Positions 51,501-59,605 of a stretch of 64,000 nucleotides of DNA are shown piece by piece (position 1 is the stretch's first letter; every line of letters starts with the position of its first letter). The position numbers were made by a program, and so were the translations under genes. Origin of the DNA: Sphingomonas lacusdianchii (GTDB lineage: Bacteria; Pseudomonadota; Alphaproteobacteria; Sphingomonadales; Sphingomonadaceae); assembly GCF_022664395.1 (NCBI RefSeq), contig NZ_JAKRET010000001.1:186001-250000 (forward strand). Reading direction: 5' to 3'. Below the pieces are notes generated by a model. That model was not told the DNA's origin. It searched no databases and saw nothing but the letters and a program-made list of their open reading frames with translations.

Positions 51501-54023
51501 ATGCTAGACACCGATACCAAGCGCCGCATCAACACCTGCCGTGACATTCTGGTCGGTAAGGTGCCCGATCCCAAGAGCCAGGTCGAGCAGATCACGATCG
51601 CCCTGATTTACAAATTCATGGACGATATGGACCTCGAAGCCGAGGAGGTGGGCTTCGACCGCAAATTCTTCACCGGCGAGTATGAGCGCTATCGCTGGGC
51701 CAAGCTGCTCGCCCCCGGTGTCGGCGGGCAGGAGATGCTGAACACCTACACCGAGGCCTTGACTAAGATGGTCGAGAATCCGGGCATTCCCGAGCTGTTC
51801 CGTTCGATCTTCCGCAACGCCTACCTACCCTATCGCGACCCCGAGACACTGCGCGGATTCCTGCGCGAGATTAACGGCTTCACCTATGATCACAGCGAGC
51901 GGCTGGGCGATGCGTTCGAGTATCTGCTGTCGGTGCTGGGTAGCCAAGGTGATGCCGGTCAATTCCGTACGCCGCGCCACATCATTGATTTCATGGTCGA
52001 GATCATCGACCCGAAAAAGGATGAGGTGATTCTCGATCCGGCGTGCGGCACCGCCGGATTTTTGATCTCCTCATACAAGCATATCCTCAAATCGAATTCG
52101 ACCGAGGCGAACGGCGGCAATGGGCATGGCGCGGAGGTCGATGCGTCGGAAGCTACGATTGATAGCCCGCTGCGTTATGCTGGCGACATGCTGACCCAGG
52201 ACGATCGCGCGCGGCTCGCGGGCAATATCAGGGGCTATGACATTTCCCCCGACATGGTGCGGCTTAGCCTCGTGAACCTCTACCTTCACGGTTTCGCCGA
52301 TCCGAACGTGGAGGAATATGACACGCTCACCAGCGATGATCGCTGGGCCGAAACGGCGGACGTGATCCTCGCCAACCCCCCGTTTATGTCGCCAAAAGGC
52401 GGAATTAAGCCGCACAACCGGTTTGGCGTCCAGTCGAAGCGCAGCGAGGTGCTGTTCGTCGATTACATCGCCGAGCACCTTAACCCCAATGGGCGTGCGG
52501 CCATCGTCGTGCCCGAAGGCATCATTTTCCAGAGCCAGAGCGCTTATTGCGACCTGCGGCGGATGCTGGTGGAAGACAACTATCTGGCCGCTGTGATCTC
52601 GCTGCCCGCGGGCGTGTTCAACCCATATTCGGGCGTGAAGACGTCAATCCTGATCCTTGACCGTTCGGTGGCCAAGGCCAGCGAGAACATTGCCTTTTTC
52701 AAGATTGAAAATGACGGCTTCGGCCTTGGTGCACAGCGTCGCACGATGAAGGGCAGCCAGTTGCCGCAGGTCAAAGCCGAGCTTGGCGCTTGGCTAAAGG
52801 TCACGCGCGGCGGCGGTGAGGCGGTGCTGAACTCGTCGCTTGGCTTAGCGGTCGAGAAGGCGCGGATCGGTGAGGACGGGCAATACAATCTGAGCGGGGA
52901 ACGGTACCGTGAGACAGCACCGGCTGAGTTTGTTGTTCCACGCGTTCCGATCGGCGATATCTGCGTCATTAATCCGCGCAAATCGAAAATTGGTGACCTG
53001 AACCCTGAGACTATGGTCTCGTTCGTTCCGATGGCGGTGCTAAATGAACACCGGATCAATTTCGTTAGCGACGAATCAAAGCTACTTGGCGAAGTGAGCG
53101 CCGGCTACACTTACTTTGCTGATGGCGACGTATTGCTGGCGAAAGTCACACCGTGCTTCGAGAATGGGAAAGCTGGAATTGCGCGAGGTCTGACCAACGG
53201 CATCGGCTTCGGGTCAAGCGAGTTCTACGTTCTTCGTCCTGGCGAGCAAGTTCTCGCTCAATGGGTTTATCATTGCGTGACGCACCCGAGTTTCCGTACA
53301 CCGGCCGTCGCCAACATGACGGGCACAGGCGGGCTTCAACGTGTGCCCCGAGATTTCGTTGAACGCTTCGAAATCCCCCTGCCGCCGCTCGAGATACAAC
53401 GAGAGATTGTGGCGGAGATTGAGGGCTATCAGAAGGTCGTCGACGGAGCGCGCGCCGTTCTCGAAAACTACCGCCCTCACATTTTCATCGACGCGACCTG
53501 GCCAGTTAGCGCCATCAAGGAAATCGTTACAGCGGTGACGCCACCTGCAAAGCTGCAAACCGGCGCTTATCAGGAAGCCGGCACGTTTCCAATCATTGAC
53601 CAATCCCAAGAGTTCATTGCGGGTTGGACTGACAGCGCCGATGCCGTGATCGACCCTGCTGATGGATTGGTGGTGTTCGGTGACCATACGTGCGTCATCA
53701 AATTCGTCGATCAACCGTTCGTGCAAGGTGCGGACGGCATCAAAATTTTGAAACCAACCGGCAATTTGAGCGCAGCTTACCTCGCATATTATCTTCAAGC
53801 TTACCCACTTCCGACGGATGGCTATCGACGCCACTTCAGCCTGCTCAAAGATTACCGAGTGGCCCTGCCCCCCCCCGAAACCCAGCAGGCCATAGTTGCT
53901 GAAATCGAAGCCGAGCAGGCACTGGTCAATGCCAACCGCGAACTCATCGAACGCTTCAACAAGAAAATCGAAGCCGCCATTGCGCGCGTCTGGAGCGATG
54001 CCGGCGAGGCAGCCGCAGCATGA
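51501..54023 (+). CDS. hsdM: Type I methyltransferase fused to specificity subunit (HsdM-HsdS)
   Basis: 840 residues. Residues 1-~470 are HsdM: N-terminal helical domain, SAM motif DPACGTAGFL (179-188) and N6-adenine motif NPPF (292-295). From ~480 it continues without a stop into an HsdS-like part: first target-recognition domain (VPIGDICVINPRKSKIGDLN to RVPRDFVERFEIPLPPLEIQ), conserved helix (REIVAEIEGYQKVVDGARAV), second domain (FPIIDQSQEF to YRVALPPPETQQAIVAEIEA) and final helix. Usually these are separate genes; a fusion implies fixed M:S stoichiometry. Stop overlaps the HEPN gene ATG. Confidence 0.9.
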   Translation: MLDTDTKRRINTCRDILVGKVPDPKSQVEQITIALIYKFMDDMDLEAEEVGFDRKFFTGEYERYRWAKLLAPGVGGQEMLNTYTEALTKMVENPGIPELFRSIFRNAYLPYRDPETLRGFLREINGFTYDHSERLGDAFEYLLSVLGSQGDAGQFRTPRHIIDFMVEIIDPKKDEVILDPACGTAGFLISSYKHILKSNSTEANGGNGHGAEVDASEATIDSPLRYAGDMLTQDDRARLAGNIRGYDISPDMVRLSLVNLYLHGFADPNVEEYDTLTSDDRWAETADVILANPPFMSPKGGIKPHNRFGVQSKRSEVLFVDYIAEHLNPNGRAAIVVPEGIIFQSQSAYCDLRRMLVEDNYLAAVISLPAGVFNPYSGVKTSILILDRSVAKASENIAFFKIENDGFGLGAQRRTMKGSQLPQVKAELGAWLKVTRGGGEAVLNSSLGLAVEKARIGEDGQYNLSGERYRETAPAEFVVPRVPIGDICVINPRKSKIGDLNPETMVSFVPMAVLNEHRINFVSDESKLLGEVSAGYTYFADGDVLLAKVTPCFENGKAGIARGLTNGIGFGSSEFYVLRPGEQVLAQWVYHCVTHPSFRTPAVANMTGTGGLQRVPRDFVERFEIPLPPLEIQREIVAEIEGYQKVVDGARAVLENYRPHIFIDATWPVSAIKEIVTAVTPPAKLQTGAYQEAGTFPIIDQSQEFIAGWTDSADAVIDPADGLVVFGDHTCVIKFVDQPFVQGADGIKILKPTGNLSAAYLAYYLQAYPLPTDGYRRHFSLLKDYRVALPPPETQQAIVAEIEAEQALVNANRELIERFNKKIEAAIARVWSDAGEAAAA

Positions 54024-54748
54024 TCGACGTGGCAGGGCAGCTCGAAGGTTTTCTGCCGATCTCCTACCGAACGGCGAAGGAGGAGGAGTATGTCCGATTT
54101 CTGTGGGAGGCGTTCAACGACAACTGCGCCAGCGGTAAATATCAGTTCGCCTTCCTCGCCTACCACATGCTCACCATGTGCTTCGTCTATTTCAACATCT
54201 GGCAGATTAAGCAGATCAGACCAGACCATTTCGCCACTGCGCTGATCGGCTTCACTAAGGATATGGAGCGGGACTTGCTGGCCGCGACCAGCCCCTTCAC
54301 CTTCCACATCGTCAGCGAGAGCAACGTGATGCGCTTCCTGAAGCTCATCCAATGCGACAACGGTAAGATCGGTACCTACACTAAACTGGTGAAGGATCGG
54401 AACGATACTGCACATTCTAACGGCAATATCTTCTTCGCCACCGAGGCTGAGCTTGCTGCCAAAGTCCACGAAACGCTCCGCATCGTCACGGAGATTCAGG
54501 ATCATAGCGAAGCGATCATTGTCGAAGGCTATAAGCGCTTCCTGACTGAATCCGCCGATCCCGAAGAACGCGAGCATATCGACGCCTCAGACCAAGTCCG
54601 TGAGGTGCTGATCCACGGCGGATATATGTCCCTGATCGATCTTCATTTCTGCGCTCGCTTCGACATCTCCGAGTTCGCCGATCACCCTCACTTCGCGGAG
54701 ATCGGGGCGCTGCATGCCGAGGTTAACGCGCGGGTGGCTGCTGACTAG
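54020..54748 (+). CDS. HEPN-motif protein in the restriction operon (possible RNase effector)
   Basis: 242 residues; the ATG overlaps the HsdMS stop. Largely helical. TKLVKDRNDTAHSNG contains Rx4H (Arg127, His132), the catalytic signature of HEPN ribonucleases, in the expected helix context. The N-terminal half (FLWEAFNDNCASGKYQFAFL, YHMLTMCFVYFNIWQI) resembles helical partners of HEPN domains; no other domain is recognised. HEPN proteins in defence loci are often toxins triggered by infection, but it may equally be structural. The helicase gene follows 14 bases after its stop. Confidence 0.65.
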   Translation: MIDVAGQLEGFLPISYRTAKEEEYVRFLWEAFNDNCASGKYQFAFLAYHMLTMCFVYFNIWQIKQIRPDHFATALIGFTKDMERDLLAATSPFTFHIVSESNVMRFLKLIQCDNGKIGTYTKLVKDRNDTAHSNGNIFFATEAELAAKVHETLRIVTEIQDHSEAIIVEGYKRFLTESADPEEREHIDASDQVREVLIHGGYMSLIDLHFCARFDISEFADHPHFAEIGALHAEVNARVAAD

Positions 54749-54762
54749 GAGCAAGAGGCTGC

Positions 54763-57700
54763 ATGACAACTCATCTTACTGCGCGCGTTGCATGGCATGA
54801 CGACGGCTGGAACGGGCGCATCTGCGCAAAGCCTGAGCAGAACACCTACTGCGTGGGTTTGAGGTCATATCCCGGCGACGTCATTCACCGCGAACGTGAC
54901 CTTGAGCGGGAAAGCGCCTGCGCGGGCAAGGCGGTCTGCAAGTTGGCCAGCGAGGATTTGCCACCGTGCATCTACAGCATCAACGCCTTTGGGCCGGACG
55001 CCATTCGCGGCTTCTCCAATCCACCCGACTTCTTCTACGGCGGCGCGGAGCGTGAAGAATGGGACATACCCGCCGCCACGGTCTGCGTCTGGCCTTACGA
55101 GGCGATGTATAACGATGAAGTCTATACCGATGGACGCTTGGACAATGACAAGCGGCGAACGGGCGCAGAGGCCTTTTTCGACGAACTGGAAGACGACGAA
55201 AGCCTGATCTTCTACTATGCCAACCACTCCAACCCATTCACCGACGAGAATGATCCAAAATATGTGATCGTTGGCGTCTCGCGCGTGAAAGAGGTCGGTA
55301 AGCCGCTCTTCTACAACAACCCGTCTGACTATGTGCGGGAGAAGTATGCGAGCGGGATGATCTGGGCGCGGAATGTTACGTCTCACTACCCGGATGAGGG
55401 GTTCCGCATCCCCTATCACGCCTATCGCGATCAGCCCGATATTCTCGAATCGATCCTCGCCACGCCTGAGCACCCGGCAACTTGCAAATATGGCGCGCGT
55501 CACCTCACTGATGACACGACGATCGGAATGCTGGAGCAGCTACTCGGGGTGATCGCGCGGTTGAAGGCGATCGGCGATATCAACGAAGACTGGATCGCGC
55601 GCGAGAAGTGGGTTCAGGTGCAGATTGCACGGTTGTGGCAGCGGCGCGGTTTGTATCCCGGCCTTCTTACCGTCATGGACCTGCTGAAGGCAGAGAACTG
55701 CATAGCGCCAGCCAAGCTGCTTTGTGATGCGAGCGAGGAGAAGCGGGCGTTCGCGCTATTCTTTGAGGCATTGGAAAGAGGGGTGGAGTGCCCGGAACTC
55801 AACCTCTCAGGCACCGCTGCAAAGCAAGCATCCCGCGCGTGGAGACTACTCGAGGACGATGTTCGCGAATTCCTCAAAAATGTCGCGGTTCGGGTCGATC
55901 TCTATATCGATCAGCTGCAATCCATCACCGGTGAAAAGCGGTCAGCGCATGGCCTCCCCGACAGTCTAAGCGAGCTGACGGACGATCCCTATTTGTTGTG
56001 CGAGTTGTTCGTTGGCGAAGGGCCTGATGATATCATCCCGTGGAGCACCGTTGATCGCGGTGTATTCCCTTCCCCCGAATTAGGCGCTGAACCGCTCTGC
56101 GACATGCAGCTTGATGACCCGCGGCGCTTCCGCTCGCTGTGTTCAGAACAGCTGCGGAGAGAGCCTAATCAGACCTTCCGCCCAGCAGACACCGTGCTGA
56201 AAGAGGTGAACGCGCGTCTGGATCGACTGCCGGAATGGAAGCGACACAGCTTCAACATGCGCTATTTCGAGGTCGACCGCGAAGACCTTGAGAAGTCGCT
56301 TGTGCTTCGGAGCGAGGCTGATCGGCTCTACCTCTATCTCATGCCGGTTCATGATGATGAGCGGACAGTGGAGCGAACACTGACGAGCCTGTTCGACAGG
56401 CCCCCAATCGCGCTGCAACGCCCTGTCCCAAACGGCTTCTGGCTCCGTGCAGTCTCGGACGATAAGTCCAACCTCGCGAAGAAGGGGGGCGACGACTACC
56501 TCAAGGCTGTTCAGTCCCAGGCGGACCAGTGCGCGCAGATCTTCCGATTGCCGCTCTCGATTATTTCCGGCCGCGCGGGTACCGGAAAGACCACAATCAT
56601 ACGGGCGATCGTGAACGGGTTGCGGCACGTTGAAGGCGTGGGCGCTCCCGTTCATGTCATGACGCCGACCGGCAAGGCGACAGATCGGGTTCGTGCCGTT
56701 TTCGAGAAGCACAACATTGCCGGTGTCGATGTATCGACGATCCATTCCTTCTTGGCGTCGAATGGCTGGTTGAATGATAATCTGACCTTCAAGCGGAAAG
56801 GCGGGAAACGCTCAGACCTTGAGGGCACTATCATCATCGACGAAACGTCGATGCTGGACCTGCAACTTGCTGCGACGTTCTTTCGGGCAATTGAATGGCA
56901 GAATGTGAAGCGCCTGATCCTCGTGGGCGATCACAATCAGCTACCGCCGATCGGGCGCGGGCGCGTGTTCTCGGACGTGATCGAGTGGCTGCGCGGGCAA
57001 CATGCCGCCAATCTGGCCGTGCTTGAAACCAACATGCGCCAGATGGAAAATCGGCTGGATGGACGTGGCGAAGGCATCCTTGGTTTCGCCGAGCTATTTC
57101 TCGTCGATCCCAGCGCGCAGGGCGACCAGACGTCTGCCGCAGCCGAGCAGTTGCTTCAAAAGGCGCATGAAGGTGGGCAGATCGATCAGGATTTGAACAT
57201 TACCTATTGGAATACTGCAGATGATCTGGTGGACAGCATCCTCGCCGACCTGACCGCCATGCTTCCTCCTGGCGATGATGGGGATCCACTCTACAAATCA
57301 TGGCGCAACGAGGTCATGCAGAACCGGCCTGAACGGCTTCAGGTGCTGACACCCCATCGCGGCGAGTTGCACGGCGTCGATGCGCTTAACGTGAAGCTTC
57401 AATCGGTTCTCACTAATAATTTGATGGATCGGGTCGGCGCGCTCGACGGCATCACGCTAAACGATAAGGTCATTCAGATCCAAAATCGAACATCGCGAAG
57501 AGGGCTATGGGCCTACGATTTCGATCAGAAGAAGGCTTGTAAGGTCGAGCTATTCAACGGTGAGATCGGATACGTTGAGCCGCATAATTTCGATCGTGCA
57601 GACCTGAAAAAGGTGTTTTCAGGATACAGCAAAAAGCGACTGAAGCGCTTTCAGGTGAAATATGCGCGCAAAGGCAAAATCTGCGTAAATTATGGACGCG

Positions 57701-58407
57701 ATTTACCAACGGATCGGGCGGGGAGGTTGGCGTTCGAGAGCGTTGAAGGCAACCTGGAGCTCGCTTACGCAATCTCGATCCATAAGTCGCAGGGAAGTGA
57801 GTTCGAACGAACGTTCGTGGTGTTGCCAGCTTCCCGCCGCCCGCTTTCAACCGAGTTGCTCTATACGGCGCTTACGCGCGCTCAGGCCCATTGCCGACTT
57901 TACGTGCAAGGCAACGTCGAGCCCTTGCTCGATTCACGGCGGCGTGAGAACTCCCAGAGCCTGCTCGTCTCCTCCTCACTCTTTGGGAACTTCAGAACCG
58001 TCGATGACCGGCTACTGAACAGGGACGGTTGGTATGAAAGCGGCAAAATTCACGAAGCTTTGAGCGGCGACATGGTCCGCTCGAAATCCGAAGTCATTAT
58101 TGCCAACCTCCTGCATCAGGCGGGTATCCCTTTTACATATGAGGAGCCGCTTTACGCCGAAGATGGTACCTTCTACCTGCCGGACTTTACGCTTCGCGTC
58201 GGCGGCGAACGCATTTTCTGGGAGCATTGGGGTCTGCTAACTGATGTGAGCTATCTCGCGGACCGCGACCAGAAAACGAAGTGGTACAAAACACATTTCC
58301 CTAGCGACCTAATTGAGACCGAGGAGAGCGGACAGCTAAGTTACGACGCCCAAGCCCTGATCGACAAGGTATTAGGCAGGGTAATACCAAATGCGCGCAA
58401 TCGATAG
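54763..58407 (+). CDS. RecD/UvrD-like helicase with unique N-terminal region and C-terminal nuclease-like domain
   Basis: 1214 residues. Residues 1-~500 have no recognised fold but striking motifs: WHDDGWNGRIC, PPCIYSINAFG, SLIFYYANHSNPF, GMIWARNVTSHYPDEGFRIP and CKYGARHLTDD. SF1 helicase core: Walker A GRAGTGKTT (603-611), TPTGKATDRV, IIIDETSML (~690), VGDHNQLPPIG (721-731), then C-terminal ISIHKSQGSEFERTFVVLP and LLYTALTRAQAHCRLYV (UvrD_C_2). The last ~110 residues (SEVIIANLLHQAGIPFTYEE, FYLPDFTLRV, IFWEHWG) resemble a PD-(D/E)xK/Vsr-like domain with His in place of the usual Lys. Last gene of the defence operon. Inferred to process DNA together with the restriction complex. Confidence 0.75.
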   Translation: MTTHLTARVAWHDDGWNGRICAKPEQNTYCVGLRSYPGDVIHRERDLERESACAGKAVCKLASEDLPPCIYSINAFGPDAIRGFSNPPDFFYGGAEREEWDIPAATVCVWPYEAMYNDEVYTDGRLDNDKRRTGAEAFFDELEDDESLIFYYANHSNPFTDENDPKYVIVGVSRVKEVGKPLFYNNPSDYVREKYASGMIWARNVTSHYPDEGFRIPYHAYRDQPDILESILATPEHPATCKYGARHLTDDTTIGMLEQLLGVIARLKAIGDINEDWIAREKWVQVQIARLWQRRGLYPGLLTVMDLLKAENCIAPAKLLCDASEEKRAFALFFEALERGVECPELNLSGTAAKQASRAWRLLEDDVREFLKNVAVRVDLYIDQLQSITGEKRSAHGLPDSLSELTDDPYLLCELFVGEGPDDIIPWSTVDRGVFPSPELGAEPLCDMQLDDPRRFRSLCSEQLRREPNQTFRPADTVLKEVNARLDRLPEWKRHSFNMRYFEVDREDLEKSLVLRSEADRLYLYLMPVHDDERTVERTLTSLFDRPPIALQRPVPNGFWLRAVSDDKSNLAKKGGDDYLKAVQSQADQCAQIFRLPLSIISGRAGTGKTTIIRAIVNGLRHVEGVGAPVHVMTPTGKATDRVRAVFEKHNIAGVDVSTIHSFLASNGWLNDNLTFKRKGGKRSDLEGTIIIDETSMLDLQLAATFFRAIEWQNVKRLILVGDHNQLPPIGRGRVFSDVIEWLRGQHAANLAVLETNMRQMENRLDGRGEGILGFAELFLVDPSAQGDQTSAAAEQLLQKAHEGGQIDQDLNITYWNTADDLVDSILADLTAMLPPGDDGDPLYKSWRNEVMQNRPERLQVLTPHRGELHGVDALNVKLQSVLTNNLMDRVGALDGITLNDKVIQIQNRTSRRGLWAYDFDQKKACKVELFNGEIGYVEPHNFDRADLKKVFSGYSKKRLKRFQVKYARKGKICVNYGRDLPTDRAGRLAFESVEGNLELAYAISIHKSQGSEFERTFVVLPASRRPLSTELLYTALTRAQAHCRLYVQGNVEPLLDSRRRENSQSLLVSSSLFGNFRTVDDRLLNRDGWYESGKIHEALSGDMVRSKSEVIIANLLHQAGIPFTYEEPLYAEDGTFYLPDFTLRVGGERIFWEHWGLLTDVSYLADRDQKTKWYKTHFPSDLIETEESGQLSYDAQALIDKVLGRVIPNARNR

Positions 58408-58439
58408 AAAGTTAAAGGTGAGCTTATGAATTCACTCCG

Positions 58440-59006
58440 TTACACCGTGCCTGGCTGAGCATCGACTTCGCACCGTTTTACCAATGTAGAAGCGATGCGC
58501 TTAACCGAACTCCATTTGCCAGACGGGTGCGCTTGGGAGGGGGTGAGACGGCGTTCACCCGTGAAAAGAGCGAAGGCTACGCCTTTCCCCTGAAGCACGT
58601 TGGCGACCGTACCGGGAGAACAGCGAAAAGCGGCGGCAATCTCGCGACGAGTAAAGCCGCGCTTTCGGTAGTCGCCTATCGCGAGCCGCGACCAGCTTGG
58701 GAGTTGAGCCTTGCCCCTGACACGCGCCATTTGCAGGCCGTGTTCGGCTCGCATGGCCCGAACGGCTGCGTCCACGGCTGCCGTAATTGCCGGGTCAGAT
58801 CGCGACGCTTCGATCGCTGCCGCCCGGTAGGCTGAAACAGAAGAACGGGAGCGGCCAAGCGCCGCCGCGTAAAAGGACAGCGATAGGCCGGGCAGAAGCA
58901 TGAAGGCATAGAACGCCGTTCGGTCCTGCCCTCGCTTGGGCGGGCGAACCGGCTGCCACAATTCGCCTTCGACCCTAAGCGCTCGTTCTGAGTGTGAATT
59001 GGTCAC
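58440..59006 (-). CDS. HTH protein of the integrative element, 188 residues
   Basis: GTG 59006 (then TNSHSERALRVEGELWQPVR) is preferred; an in-frame TTG at 59177 overlaps the upstream stop but gives an unlikely Pro/Cys-rich N-terminus. Two HTH-like segments: LSFYAAALGRSRSSVSAYRA (~50) and YRKRGFTRREIAAAFRCSPG followed by TVANVLQGKG (~130). Likely a DNA-binding regulator or replication accessory of the element. It converges on the helicase gene, ending 32 bases from its stop. Confidence 0.55.
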   Translation of the reverse strand: MTNSHSERALRVEGELWQPVRPPKRGQDRTAFYAFMLLPGLSLSFYAAALGRSRSSVSAYRAAAIEASRSDPAITAAVDAAVRAMRAEHGLQMARVRGKAQLPSWSRLAIGDYRKRGFTRREIAAAFRCSPGTVANVLQGKGVAFALFTGERRLTPSQAHPSGKWSSVKRIASTLVKRCEVDAQPGTV

Positions 59007-59173
59007 TGAAACCACGTCGCCACGGTGGCGCCCTCCATGCGGCTCTTTTTCCCATAGGACGGAAGGACAGTTCAGGATGGTTTCTGTATGTAGCCGAGCA
59101 GGTGGCCACGTCAGACAGGTAGGTCTTGCAGAAGCCTCCAAGCCGTCCTGAACCGTCCGACCGTCCTGCCCCG

Positions 59174-59596
59174 TCAAGCTGCCGGAACATGGCTCGCCAG
59201 AAGCACGGCAAGTTCACCCATGCGGGCAGGCGCGACATAGGCGCGGGCATCATGAAACCGCTCGATGCCGATGGCGCGACCATGATACTGCCAGCGGTTA
59301 AGCCAGCCCCAAGCGAATACCTCACCAGCACGGGCGTTCGCCGCACTGGTGGATACATGCTCCTCCGCATCTGGAGTTGGCCAAAGCGTGATGGAGATGA
59401 TCCACTCGTCTCGCCAACATGGCCCGACGTAGATCAAAGCAGGGGTTCCATCAGCCAAGGTGATCCGCTTAGCGCGCCCACGGAAACGCTCCTGGGGAGC
59501 GCAGTTCGCGTCGCCTACGATGAGCAGGCCGTGGGCGAGCGCCGCCGCCCTGCCCATCTCCATTAGCGACATGTAGGTGTGGGAGGTGTTTGACAT
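59174..59596 (-). CDS. Hypothetical protein, 140 residues
   Basis: It begins 9 bases after the primase stop and is co-oriented. Features: N-terminal helix (YMSLMEMGRAAALAHGLLIV), a beta region (RITLADGTPALIYVGPCWRD, EWIISITLWPTPDAEEH) and a C-terminal helix (ARMGELAVLLASHVPA). No known family or catalytic motif. Probably an accessory replication protein of the element. Confidence 0.6.
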   Translation of the reverse strand: MSNTSHTYMSLMEMGRAAALAHGLLIVGDANCAPQERFRGRAKRITLADGTPALIYVGPCWRDEWIISITLWPTPDAEEHVSTSAANARAGEVFAWGWLNRWQYHGRAIGIERFHDARAYVAPARMGELAVLLASHVPAA

Positions 59597-59605
59597 GGTG
59601 TTCTC

